The notes under the pieces were generated by a model. The model was not told the DNA's origin. It saw only the letters and a list, made by a program, of their open reading frames with translations, and did not search any database. From Celeribacter baekdonensis (GTDB lineage Bacteria; Pseudomonadota; Alphaproteobacteria; Rhodobacterales; Rhodobacteraceae), in the NCBI RefSeq assembly GCF_900102315.1, contig NZ_FNBL01000011.1, positions 62,001 to 126,000 of the forward strand: a stretch of DNA of 64,000 nt, in the 5' to 3' direction. The first letter of the stretch is position 1; every line of letters starts with the position of its first letter. Position numbers and translations under genes: made by a program. Shown here piece by piece: positions 36,398-44,833 of this stretch.

Positions 36398-38395
36398 GTG
36401 GCCGATACCCTATTGGCAGCGCTCTCTGCGCTTATGACTTTCGACCATCTGCTTTACATGCTCATCGGCGTGACAGTTGGACTCGTAATCGGGGTGATCC
36501 CCGGATTGGGCGGCATCGCCGGCCTCTCTTTGTTGATGCCCTTCCTGTACGGGATGGACGATATTTCTGCTCTGGCGATGCTGATCGGCCTCGTTGCGGT
36601 GATCCCCACATCGGATACGTTCTCTTCCGTGTTGATGGGGATTCCCGGCTCCTCGGCCTCGCAAGCGACGGTGCTCGACGGGTTCCCACTTGCCCGCCAA
36701 GGCCAAGCGGCACGGGCGCTGTCTGCGGCTTTTATCTCGTCAATGTTTGGCGGGATATTCGGGGCCGTCGTGCTGACTGGTTTTGTCGTTGTGGCGCGGC
36801 CCTTGATCTTGATGTTCGGCTCGGCTGAGCTGTTCATGCTGGCGCTGTTCGGCCTGTCGATGGTGGCGGTTTTGGCCGGGCGTTCTTTGGCAAAAGGTCT
36901 CGCGGCCTGTGCGGTGGGTTTGCTGATCGGTTCGATGGGGGGAGCACCCGCAACGGGTGAGTTCCGCATGACCTTTGGCTTGGGCTATCTGTACGACGGC
37001 ATTCCTCTTGTCGTGATTGGTCTTGGTCTGTTTGCCGTCCCCGAGATTTCCGATCTTCTGCGCCGCAACGCCTCGATTTCGGATCGCCCGCCGCTTGGCT
37101 CTGGCTGGGCAAAGGGATTTCGCGATTGGTATTCCAACATTTGGCTGTCCATCCGCTGTTCGGGCATGGGCTGTATGATTGGCGCCATTCCCGGGCTTGG
37201 CGGTTCGGTGGTCGACTGGATCGCCTATGGGCACGCAGTCCAGACCTGCAAAAACCCTGAAAATTTCGGCAAAGGCGATCCGCGCGGTGTTGTGGCCCCC
37301 GAGAGTGCGAACAACGCGATGCAGGGCGGGGCTTTGCTGCCGACGATGCTGTTCGGCATTCCCGGATCGGGGTCGATGGCGGTGTTTTTGGGCGGGATGG
37401 TGCTTTTGGGCATGGAACCCGGACCTGCGATGGTCACCACAAACCTCGATATCACCTATTCGGTGATCTGGTCCCTGGCGCTTGCCAACGTGATGGGCGC
37501 AGGAATCTGTCTTTTGCTCGCAATCCCGATCTCGCGCCTGACCCAGATCCGCTTTCCCTTGCTGGCACCGTTCATGATCACGCTCATCTGCTTTGCCGCG
37601 TTCCAGGCGACCCGCGACATTGGTGATCTTTTGGCGCTCCTGTCTCTGGGTTTGCTTGGCATTTTGATGAAACGCTTCGCTTGGCCGCGCCCTGCGATGC
37701 TGATCGGCTTCGTGCTGGCCCCGCAATCCGAAACCTATCTGTATCAAGCGGTGCAGTTCTACGATTGGTCCTTCGTGACCCGTCCGGGCGTGATCATCAT
37801 CGGTTTGCTGACACTCGCCTCGGTGATCTTTGGTATCCGCAAACGCGTGGATGACACCGGACATGTCGTTTCGGCGGCCAAAGATACCGACGAACACGAA
37901 GGCCGTTGGACCAGCCGTGCTCCGCAAATCGTCTTTGCGCTGATGATCGTCGGACTTTTGATCGTCGGGCTGAAGGATGCGCTTGACCAAAGTTTCCTTG
38001 CCGCCGTCTTCCCCGCCTCCGTGGCTGTGGTGGGTTTGGCGATGGCCCTTTGGCTACTGCCGGAACTGATCGGCGGGCATCGTGGTCACGTCTCGCATTA
38101 CGACAGTGAATTGGATGGTGAGACGGTCGGCAAAGCCGGAATCGGTGGGCTTTGGGGCGGGGCGCTTTGGATCGGCGGGCTGGTTCTGGCCTCCGCGCTG
38201 ATCGGCTTTTACCTCGCGATGATCCTGTTCTTCGTGGCGTTCCTGCACGTGAGGGCGCGGGCCAAGCCCCTTCAGACGCTGATCATGACGGCGGCAGCGG
38301 CGGGCTTTATCTTGCTGATCGCCAAGATGCTCTCGCTCAATTTCCCCTCGGGTCTGGCGCAGTCCTATCTCGATCTGCCGTGGCCCTTCCGCTGA
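36398..38395 (+). CDS. tctA: TctA-TctB fusion, tripartite tricarboxylate transporter membrane protein
   Basis: 665 aa from a GTG at 36398 with CGGAGGA upstream. Residues 1 to about 490 are TctA: the signature GVIPGLGGIAGLSLLMPF near residue 32, GIPGSSASQATVLDGFPLA near residue 80, its repeat AIPGLGGSVVDWIAYGHA near residue 262, and a dozen hydrophobic helices. From about residue 500 to the end there are four further helices (FALMIVGLLIVGLKDALDQS, then GFYLAMILFFVAFLHV) that match the small TctB subunit, and no separate tctB gene is present. The fused protein would form the whole inner-membrane unit of the sodium- or proton-driven importer. Confidence 0.92.
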   Translation: MADTLLAALSALMTFDHLLYMLIGVTVGLVIGVIPGLGGIAGLSLLMPFLYGMDDISALAMLIGLVAVIPTSDTFSSVLMGIPGSSASQATVLDGFPLARQGQAARALSAAFISSMFGGIFGAVVLTGFVVVARPLILMFGSAELFMLALFGLSMVAVLAGRSLAKGLAACAVGLLIGSMGGAPATGEFRMTFGLGYLYDGIPLVVIGLGLFAVPEISDLLRRNASISDRPPLGSGWAKGFRDWYSNIWLSIRCSGMGCMIGAIPGLGGSVVDWIAYGHAVQTCKNPENFGKGDPRGVVAPESANNAMQGGALLPTMLFGIPGSGSMAVFLGGMVLLGMEPGPAMVTTNLDITYSVIWSLALANVMGAGICLLLAIPISRLTQIRFPLLAPFMITLICFAAFQATRDIGDLLALLSLGLLGILMKRFAWPRPAMLIGFVLAPQSETYLYQAVQFYDWSFVTRPGVIIIGLLTLASVIFGIRKRVDDTGHVVSAAKDTDEHEGRWTSRAPQIVFALMIVGLLIVGLKDALDQSFLAAVFPASVAVVGLAMALWLLPELIGGHRGHVSHYDSELDGETVGKAGIGGLWGGALWIGGLVLASALIGFYLAMILFFVAFLHVRARAKPLQTLIMTAAAAGFILLIAKMLSLNFPSGLAQSYLDLPWPFR

Positions 38396-38409
38396 TCCCA
38401 CATTGACCT

Positions 38410-38432
38410 GCCCTCCGATGCTGTCGGGGGGC
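38410..38432 (+). terminator. GC hairpin after tctA
   Basis: GCCCTCCGA-TGCTG-TCGGGGGGC (one G-T pair), 27 bp before the prpF-like gene; no T tract, so termination is probably partial. Confidence 0.45.
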
Positions 38433-38458
38433 ACACTCATTTTTGCCGAAGGTGTGAC

Positions 38459-39553
38459 ATGACCCAAACTGCAATCCCCTATCTTCTGTTGCGCGGCGGG
38501 ACCTCGCGCGGGCCGTATTTTAACCGTGCTGATCTGCCCAAAGATCGCGACACGCTGTCGGGCGTTTTGGTCGCGGTCCTCGGTTCGGGGCAAAAGCTCA
38601 ATATTGATGGCATCGGTGGCGGCGCTGCGGTGACGACCAAGGTCGCGATGTTGTCGAAATCCGATGTGCCAGAGGTCGATATCGACTATTTCTTCGCCCA
38701 GGTGTCGGTCGAGGATCGGCTCGTTGATTACAAGCCGACCTGCGGCAATATCCTCTCGGGTGTCGGCCCTGCCGCAATCGAGATGGGCCTGATCACGCCG
38801 ACCGGTGACGAGACATGTGTCCGCATCCGGTCGGTCAACACCGGCGCGCGGGTCGAGGCGGTCGTATCCACCCCGAACGGGCGCGTGAGCTATGAGGGCG
38901 AGGCGAAAGTTGACGGTGTGCCGGGCACATCAGCTCCGATTTACCTGAATTTTATGGATGTTGTCGGCTCTGCCACGGGGGCGCTTTTGCCCACGGGCGC
39001 GGTGCGCGATGTGATCGACGGGATCGAGGTGACATGTATGGATGTTGCGATGCCGATTGCGATCGCACGCGCCTCTGACTTTGGCCTGACCGGATATGAA
39101 AGCGCCGAAGAGCTGGACGCGAACCGGGCGTTTTACGCGCGGATGGAGCCGATCCGCCTTGAGGCGGGCAGGCGTATGGGGATGGGGGATGTGTCCAAAT
39201 CGGTGACCCCGAAATTTGCCCTGCTGGCCGCGCCCCGCCATGGCGGTACGATCACCGCACGGTATTTCATGCCGTGGAATTGCCACCCGACGATGGCGGT
39301 GACCGGCGCGCAATGCCTTGCCTCTTGCGTCCTGACCCCCGGCACCGTGGCCGAAGGATTGTTCGCGCCCCCCTCCGGCAGCCCCGCATTGGTGCGGATC
39401 GAACATGCGAGCGGCGAAATTGACGTGACCGTTGACTATGCCTCGGATGACACGGGCTTTCATCTGAAATCTGCGGGCCTGCTGCGCACCGCACGTCTGC
39501 TTGCGCGTGGCGAAGTTTTCGTGCCTTCTTCGATCTGGGACGGCAAAGCGTAA
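38459..39553 (+). CDS. PrpF/GalD-type aconitate or oxalomesaconate isomerase
   Basis: 364 aa, usual size for the PrpF family (diaminopimelate-epimerase fold, duplicated). Landmarks: LLRGGTSRGPYF at residues 9-20, where the cysteine of other isomerases is replaced, IDGIGGGAAVTTKVA, DYKPTCGNILSGVGP with the second-site cysteine, and CHPTMAVTGAQCLA. Characterised members isomerise 4-oxalomesaconate (GalD) or cis/trans-aconitates (PrpF). In a locus with a tricarboxylate importer and TcuAB, interconversion of aconitate isomers is the best guess. The gene follows tctA by 63 bp and precedes a dehydrogenase by 11 bp. Confidence 0.9.
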   Translation: MTQTAIPYLLLRGGTSRGPYFNRADLPKDRDTLSGVLVAVLGSGQKLNIDGIGGGAAVTTKVAMLSKSDVPEVDIDYFFAQVSVEDRLVDYKPTCGNILSGVGPAAIEMGLITPTGDETCVRIRSVNTGARVEAVVSTPNGRVSYEGEAKVDGVPGTSAPIYLNFMDVVGSATGALLPTGAVRDVIDGIEVTCMDVAMPIAIARASDFGLTGYESAEELDANRAFYARMEPIRLEAGRRMGMGDVSKSVTPKFALLAAPRHGGTITARYFMPWNCHPTMAVTGAQCLASCVLTPGTVAEGLFAPPSGSPALVRIEHASGEIDVTVDYASDDTGFHLKSAGLLRTARLLARGEVFVPSSIWDGKA

Positions 39554-39564
39554 AGGAGATCGAA

Positions 39565-40521
39565 ATGCGGGTGCATGTGCTGGATGATTGGTCGGACACG
39601 CTGCGCAGTTTGCCCTCCTTTGCCCGTCTTTCGGGTCATGAGGTCACGGTCTGGACCGACAGCGCCTCCGAGGAGGTCCTTGTCCAACGCCTTGCCCAAG
39701 CCGAGGCGTTGGTTCTGTTTCGTGAGCGCACACAGATCACCCGAAGCCTGCTTGAGCGTTTGCCAAATCTCCGGCTGATTTCCGCGCGCGGCGCCTGGCC
39801 CCATGTCGACACACAGGCCTGCACCGATCTTGGCATCGCGTTTTGTTCGCAAAAATCCGATGCCGCGCCGAACCATGCCGCGGCAGAGCTGACATGGGCG
39901 TTGATCCTGAGCGCGATGCGCGATCTGCCCGCGCAAATGGCGGCGCTGAAAGCCGGACAGTGGCAGGGGGGCGTGGGCCGTTCGCTGCGTGGGCGCACCA
40001 TAGGGATTTATGGGGCGGGGCGGATCGGGCAACTCGTTGCCGGATATGCCCGCGCCTTTGGTATGGAGGTGATTTGGTGGGGCAGCGCGGCGCGGCGGGC
40101 CGCTCTTGTGGCCGCAGGCGAGACCGTGCCCGAAAGCCGCGCGGCGTTTTTCGGCGGGGCGGATGTGATTTCACTGCATTTGCGCTTGGTGCCACAGACC
40201 CGTGGCATTGTCACCGCGAAAGACCTTGCCCGAATGCGTGAGGATGCGGTTTTGGTCAACACCTCCCGCGCCGGGTTGATCGAGGCAGGTGCACTGTTGC
40301 CCGCGCTCACCAAAGGGCGTCCGGCGATGGCCGCCCTTGATGTCTTTGACGTCGAACCAGTGCTCGATCCGAATGACCCGCTGCTCACCCACCCACGCGT
40401 GATCGCCACACCACATATTGGGTTTGTCACACGCGATGAATTCGATCTGCAATTCGGCGAAATCTACGATCAAATCAATGCCTTTACATCAGGCGCACCT
40501 ATCAATCTCGTCGCAGGATAA
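39565..40521 (+). CDS. D-isomer-specific 2-hydroxyacid dehydrogenase family
   Basis: 318 aa with AAGGAG upstream. NAD-binding site GIYGAGRIGQLVA near residue 150, catalytic arginine in VLVNTSRAGLIEAGA, and histidine in TPHIGFVT near residue 290, as in D-3-phosphoglycerate and glyoxylate/hydroxypyruvate reductases. The N-terminal 100 residues form the split substrate domain. It may reduce or oxidise a 2-oxo/2-hydroxy acid made from the imported carboxylate. Its end overlaps the convergent AbrB-type gene by 20 bp. Confidence 0.9.
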   Translation: MRVHVLDDWSDTLRSLPSFARLSGHEVTVWTDSASEEVLVQRLAQAEALVLFRERTQITRSLLERLPNLRLISARGAWPHVDTQACTDLGIAFCSQKSDAAPNHAAAELTWALILSAMRDLPAQMAALKAGQWQGGVGRSLRGRTIGIYGAGRIGQLVAGYARAFGMEVIWWGSAARRAALVAAGETVPESRAAFFGGADVISLHLRLVPQTRGIVTAKDLARMREDAVLVNTSRAGLIEAGALLPALTKGRPAMAALDVFDVEPVLDPNDPLLTHPRVIATPHIGFVTRDEFDLQFGEIYDQINAFTSGAPINLVAG

Positions 40522-41554
40522 TCTTGGCCGCAATCGGCGCACCCAGGATCACGATGATCACCCGCGTCAGGTGGTGAACGATCACAAACCCCAAATCCGC
40601 CCCGGTGACGATGGCCAGCACGGTCATTTCGGCCTGTCCGCCGGGCGCGAAGGCCAGGAAAGCATCCACCGGGGGTGCCAGATGCAGCAGGGTGATCGCC
40701 TCAGTGAACCCCGCTGAGAGCGCGGCGAGCAGGGCGACGAACACCACGCCGGAGACAACAAAGCGCCTCAGTTCGCGCCATGTCACCCCGACGTAACAGA
40801 CACCAATGCCGATGCCGATCAGAAGCTGCGCCGCCAAAATCGCCTCGCGCGGCGGGCGTATATGCAAAAGGCCGGTGAGGGACAGGGTGGCCGCCAAGAT
40901 CATCGGCCCAAGGATCGACGCGCCGAACAGATGAAACCGTTCGGCGACTTTCCATCCGGCCAGAGCCGCAAAGGCCATCAGCCCAATCTGATCCCATGGA
41001 AGTTCACGTGCGGGCAGGCCGATCGGGTTGCTCAATCCAACGCCGTAGAGTTGCACGGCAATGATCGGGGCCAGCGTCACGATGATCAAAACTCGCGTCG
41101 CATGAATCAGTGAGAGCGCGCGTGCGTCGCCGCCCGCTTCTTGGCCAAATACCACCATGTCCTGCAATCCGCCGGGCATGGCCGCATACCAAGCGGTGAC
41201 CCGATCATATCCGAGGGCGCGGAAATACGGCAGTCCGACCAAGGCGATCAGCCCGACAAAGACCGGCACCAATGCCACGGTTTGCGCCATTTTGGGGAGG
41301 GCATGCACGACGTCTGGGGTGATTGAGGCCCCCGCCGCCACCCCCAGAATCGTGCGTGCCGCCACCGAAACCTGACCCATGCCTTGCAGGGTCTGACCCG
41401 CGAGGGCGGCGATGAGGCAGGCCAGAAGCGGCCCGAACAGAAAGGGCAGGGGCAGGCCCAAAGCGATGAAAATCCCCGCGCCACTCAGCGCAATCGCCAT
41501 GGTTTTCAGCCGCCGCAAGGCGATTGGGTGGGATGAGAGCAAGCGATGGATCAT
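40502..41554 (-). CDS. AbrB-family membrane protein (putative transporter)
   Basis: 350 aa from the ATG at 41554, with GAGG 5-6 bp upstream; a further in-frame start would run into the operator region. It contains two AbrB-type repeats of about 150 residues, each with hydrophobic helices and the GLQDMVVFGQEAGGDARALS / PGGQAEMTVLAIVTGADLGF pair typical of the family. Function of these membrane proteins is unsettled; some are annotated as ammonia monooxygenase-like or as transporters for small carboxylates. It is divergent from gntR across a short region with the operator, so it probably belongs to the same regulon. Ten or so transmembrane segments are expected. Confidence 0.85.
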   Translation of the reverse strand: MIHRLLSSHPIALRRLKTMAIALSGAGIFIALGLPLPFLFGPLLACLIAALAGQTLQGMGQVSVAARTILGVAAGASITPDVVHALPKMAQTVALVPVFVGLIALVGLPYFRALGYDRVTAWYAAMPGGLQDMVVFGQEAGGDARALSLIHATRVLIIVTLAPIIAVQLYGVGLSNPIGLPARELPWDQIGLMAFAALAGWKVAERFHLFGASILGPMILAATLSLTGLLHIRPPREAILAAQLLIGIGIGVCYVGVTWRELRRFVVSGVVFVALLAALSAGFTEAITLLHLAPPVDAFLAFAPGGQAEMTVLAIVTGADLGFVIVHHLTRVIIVILGAPIAAKIILRRD

Positions 41555-41580
41555 ATGGGCCTCATCTGGTTGACATGATG

Positions 41581-41608
41581 TGTATCCTAATGTATCCACC
41601 CGGATACA
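41581..41608. promoter_or_regulatory. GntR-family operator, three TGTATCC half-sites
   Basis: TGTATCC-ACCC-GGATACA at 41591-41608 is a perfect 7-bp inverted repeat, and a third half-site TGTATCC lies at 41581-41587. It sits between divergent abrB-like and gntR genes, 20 bp before gntR, in the position and form expected of a FadR-subfamily operator. Confidence 0.7.
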
Positions 41609-41627
41609 AAATCACAAGAGGTCAGAT

Positions 41628-42299
41628 ATGTCAGACCACCCCGACGAAATCCCGCAGGGCCAAAGCGCCTATCGCCGTTTGCTTGAGGAGATTCGCAATG
41701 GCGTTCTCGAACCGGGGATGCGGCTTCGCGAAGTCGAGATTGCCGAGCGCCTCGGCCTGTCGCGCACACCGGTGCGCGAGGCGATGCGACTGCTTGAGGG
41801 CGACGGGCTTGTTGTGCACCAGCCGCGTCTTGGGGCGACTGTGCGCGCATTGGGCTATGCCGAGATCATGGAGCTTTACGAAATGCGTGCGGTTCTGGAA
41901 GGCACAGCGGCACGGCTCGCGGCGCGCGCAGCCTCCGAAGTGGAGCTGTCTGAGTTGACGGCGCTCAATGCCGAATTCGCAGAGGCCATTGGCCATCAGG
42001 CGAAAGCCGCCGAAATCAACCGCCAGTTCCATATGATTTTGCAAGACGCGGCAAAGAACCGGTTTCTCATCAAATCCATCAGCAGTTTGCAAAAGACGAT
42101 GATGATCCTTGGCCCGACCACGCTGTTGGATGCCGACCGTGCGCAGAGCGCGGTGGGAGAACACGGGCGGATCATGGCGGCGCTGAACGCGCGCGATGGC
42201 GCGCGCGCCGAAGCCGAAATGCGGGCCCATATCGAGGCCGCCCAACGGGCGCGGCTCAAAGGACTGCGCGCGCGTGAGCGTGCCATGGAGGAGGATTGA
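41628..42299 (+). CDS. GntR-family regulator (FadR/FCD subfamily)
   Basis: 223 aa from the ATG at 41628, with AGAGGT upstream. N-terminal winged helix at about 10-75: AYRRLLEEIRNGVLEPGMRL, then EIAERLGLSRTPVREAMRLL. The C-terminal FCD ligand domain carries EMRAVLEGTAARLAARAAS, and the histidines in NRQFHMIL, GEHGRIM and MRAHIEAA that bind a metal and a carboxylate. It is followed by tcuA after 3 bp and is divergent from the AbrB gene. It likely represses tcuAB until a tricarboxylate or a derived organic acid binds. Confidence 0.92.
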   Translation: MSDHPDEIPQGQSAYRRLLEEIRNGVLEPGMRLREVEIAERLGLSRTPVREAMRLLEGDGLVVHQPRLGATVRALGYAEIMELYEMRAVLEGTAARLAARAASEVELSELTALNAEFAEAIGHQAKAAEINRQFHMILQDAAKNRFLIKSISSLQKTMMILGPTTLLDADRAQSAVGEHGRIMAALNARDGARAEAEMRAHIEAAQRARLKGLRARERAMEED

Positions 42300-42302
42300 G
42301 CA

Positions 42303-43727
42303 ATGGTGGAAACGGTAAAAGACACCGTGTGGGATGTGATCGTTGTCGGCGGTGGCAACGCGGCGCTTTGCGCGGCCATCACCGCCGCCGAAGCAGGCGC
42401 AAAAGTGCTTATTCTGGAAGGCGCGCCAAAGCCCTATCGCGGCGGCAATTCGCGCCACACCCGCAATTTCCGCTGTATGCACCAAGGCCCGCTTTCGGTA
42501 CTGACCGGGGCCTATCAGGAAGACGAGTACTTCAACGATCTGATGCTGGTCACCAAGGGCAAAACGGACGAATCCCTTGCCCGCCACGCCATTCGCACGT
42601 CTGAAGAATGCCTGCCATGGATGGAGGCACATGGCGTGCGGTTCCAGCCTTCGCTCTCGGGTACGCTGTCGCTTTCGCGGACGAATGCGTTTTTTCTTGG
42701 CGGTGGCAAGGCACTGGTCAACGCCTATTACAATACCGCGCAGGATCTTGGGGTCACTGTGAAATACGATGCGCAAGTGTCGCATATCGGGATGGTCGGG
42801 GACTGTTTCTCCCATGTCGCAGTGTCCTTTGCGGGGGGCGATACGGTTGAGATCAAGGGTCGCGCCGTGGTGCTGGCCTCGGGCGGTTTCCAATCCGATC
42901 TTGAATGGCTCACCCGCGCATGGGGGCCTGCGGCGGCGAATTTCCTGATCCGCGGAACGCCCTATAATCGCGGCGTGGTGCTGCGCGACATGCTTGATCA
43001 AGGCTGTGAGAGTGTTGGCGATCCGACCCAATGCCATGCGGTTGCGATTGATGGCCGCGCGCCGAAATTTGACGGCGGGATCGTGACGCGGCTTGACTGT
43101 GTACCATTCTCGATCGTGGTGAACCGGGATGGTGAGCGGTTCTATGATGAGGGCGAGGATGTTTGGCCCAAACGCTATGCGATCTGGGGGCGGCTTGTGG
43201 CGGGCCAGCCCGATCAGGTCGGCTATGCCATCATTGATGCGCGCTCGCGCGATCTGTTCATGCCTTCGGTGTTCCCGCCGGTGCAGGCCGACACGATTGA
43301 CGATCTGGCCGACAAACTTGGGCTTGATCCCAACGCGCTGGTCCAAACCGTCGAGACCTTTAATGCCGCCTGCACCGAGGGCGATTTCACGCCCACCGAG
43401 TTGGATGGTCTGTCTACCACCGGCCTGACCCCGCCCAAAACCAATTGGGCGCGGTCGATCAGTCACCCGCCGTTCTATGCTTATCAACTTCGCCCCGGCG
43501 TGACCTTTACCTATCTCGGCCTGAAAACCGGACATGACGCCCGTGTGCAAACCACAAATGGTCCGCTCCCGAATGTGTTCGCGGCGGGCGAGATCATGGC
43601 AGGTTCGATCCTTGGCCAAGGCTACCTTGCGGGCTTTGGCATGACCATCGGCACAGTGTTCGGACGGATTGCCGGGCATGAAGCCGCCAAAATTGTCCTT
43701 TCTCAGGAGGCGCAGCATGTCGCTTGA
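42303..43727 (+). CDS. tcuA: FAD-dependent tricarballylate dehydrogenase TcuA
   Basis: 474 aa, fumarate reductase/succinate dehydrogenase flavoprotein family. FAD site VVGGGNAALCAAITAAEAGA near residues 15-34, then LEGAPKPYRGGNSRHTRNFR; the C-terminal GEIMAGSILGQGYLAGFGM completes the FAD domain. In the Tcu system TcuA oxidises tricarballylate to cis-aconitate and passes electrons to TcuB. It overlaps tcuB by 11 bp. The substrate is inferred from the TcuA/TcuB pair; a closely related polycarboxylate is possible. Confidence 0.92.
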   Translation: MVETVKDTVWDVIVVGGGNAALCAAITAAEAGAKVLILEGAPKPYRGGNSRHTRNFRCMHQGPLSVLTGAYQEDEYFNDLMLVTKGKTDESLARHAIRTSEECLPWMEAHGVRFQPSLSGTLSLSRTNAFFLGGGKALVNAYYNTAQDLGVTVKYDAQVSHIGMVGDCFSHVAVSFAGGDTVEIKGRAVVLASGGFQSDLEWLTRAWGPAAANFLIRGTPYNRGVVLRDMLDQGCESVGDPTQCHAVAIDGRAPKFDGGIVTRLDCVPFSIVVNRDGERFYDEGEDVWPKRYAIWGRLVAGQPDQVGYAIIDARSRDLFMPSVFPPVQADTIDDLADKLGLDPNALVQTVETFNAACTEGDFTPTELDGLSTTGLTPPKTNWARSISHPPFYAYQLRPGVTFTYLGLKTGHDARVQTTNGPLPNVFAAGEIMAGSILGQGYLAGFGMTIGTVFGRIAGHEAAKIVLSQEAQHVA

Positions 43728-44793
43728 CACCCATCTTTCCGAAGCCCGCCGCCAGATCGAGATCTGCAATGCCTGCCGCTATTGTGAAGGGTTCTGTTCG
43801 GTTTTCCCCGCCATGACGCGGGAAAAAGCCTTTGCCGATGGCGACCTGACCCATTTGGCAAACCTGTGCCACAATTGTCGGGGCTGCTACTATTCCTGCC
43901 AATATACCGAGCCGCATGAATTTGCGCTTAACATCCCGGCAGCCTTGGCCGAGGTGCGCCAAGACAGTTGGGAACGGTTGGTCGGGCCGCAGGTTCTGGC
44001 CAAGGCGTTCCATCGCAGCGGTGTCGCCATCGCGGCGGTGCTCGTGCTTGGGTTTGCCCTGCTGATGGCTCTGATCTCGATGATGCGTCCAGCCAGCGGC
44101 GAAGGGTTCTACGCCGAGCTGTCGCATAACCTGATGGTGGCGCTCTTTGCGCCTGCGTTCCTTTTGCCCTTATATGCCGTGGCCGTGGGGCTGAGACGGT
44201 ATTGGGTGGAAACCGGCGCGCCGAAGATGGCGTTGCGCGATGTTCTTACGGCTTTCAAACAGGCCGGGCAGCTCAAAAACCTCAATGGCGGGCAGGGGCA
44301 GGGCTGTAATTTCGAGCGCGAAGATCGCTACACCGATGCGCGGCGCTGGTTCCACCAAGCGGTTTTGTTCGGCTTTCTGCTCTGCTTTGCCGCCACCTCC
44401 GTCGCGACATTGATGCACTACCTCCTCGACCTCAAAGCGCCTTATCCCCTCTTGAGCCTGCCCAAGATGTTCGGCATCACCGGAGGTGTCCTTTTGGTGA
44501 TCGGTACGATTGGTCTGGGTTGGCTCAAAACCAAAGCGGACCCTGAACTGGGGGCCAAACGGGTTTGGGGCGGCGAGATGGGCTTTATCGCTTTGCTTGG
44601 TTTCACCGCCGCTTCGGGGCTTGCGCTTTATGCCGCGACGGGGCGTCCCGTGATGCCGACCCTTTTGGTGCTTCATCTTGGTGCCGTGGCGACGCTGTTT
44701 CTGCTGCTGCCTTACACGAAAATGGTGCATGGGTTTTTCCGTCTCACCGCTTTGATCGCGGAAGAGGCCATCAAACGCCGTGGTTCGATGTAA
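43717..44793 (+). CDS. tcuB: Tricarballylate utilisation iron-sulfur membrane protein TcuB
   Basis: 358 aa from the ATG at 43717 with CAGGAGG upstream, inside the end of tcuA. The N-terminus has two cluster motifs, CNACRYCEGFC (residues about 15-25) and CHNCRGCYYSC (about 50-60). Five or six transmembrane helices follow, for example VAIAAVLVLGFALLMALISM and LFGFLLCFAATSVATLMHYL. It re-oxidises the flavin of TcuA and moves electrons into the quinone pool. The transporter TcuC of the classical operon is absent; TctC/TctAB would take its place. Confidence 0.92.
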   Translation: MSLDTHLSEARRQIEICNACRYCEGFCSVFPAMTREKAFADGDLTHLANLCHNCRGCYYSCQYTEPHEFALNIPAALAEVRQDSWERLVGPQVLAKAFHRSGVAIAAVLVLGFALLMALISMMRPASGEGFYAELSHNLMVALFAPAFLLPLYAVAVGLRRYWVETGAPKMALRDVLTAFKQAGQLKNLNGGQGQGCNFEREDRYTDARRWFHQAVLFGFLLCFAATSVATLMHYLLDLKAPYPLLSLPKMFGITGGVLLVIGTIGLGWLKTKADPELGAKRVWGGEMGFIALLGFTAASGLALYAATGRPVMPTLLVLHLGAVATLFLLLPYTKMVHGFFRLTALIAEEAIKRRGSM

Positions 44794-44833
44794 CGGCCTC
44801 CTTGCCGCTTTGAACATGCTCCGCGCTGAGACC

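Noticed and set aside
41631-43769. 712-codon leftward frame opposite gntR and tcuA
   Set aside because: Covers two well-supported genes on the other strand; composition indicates an antisense artefact.
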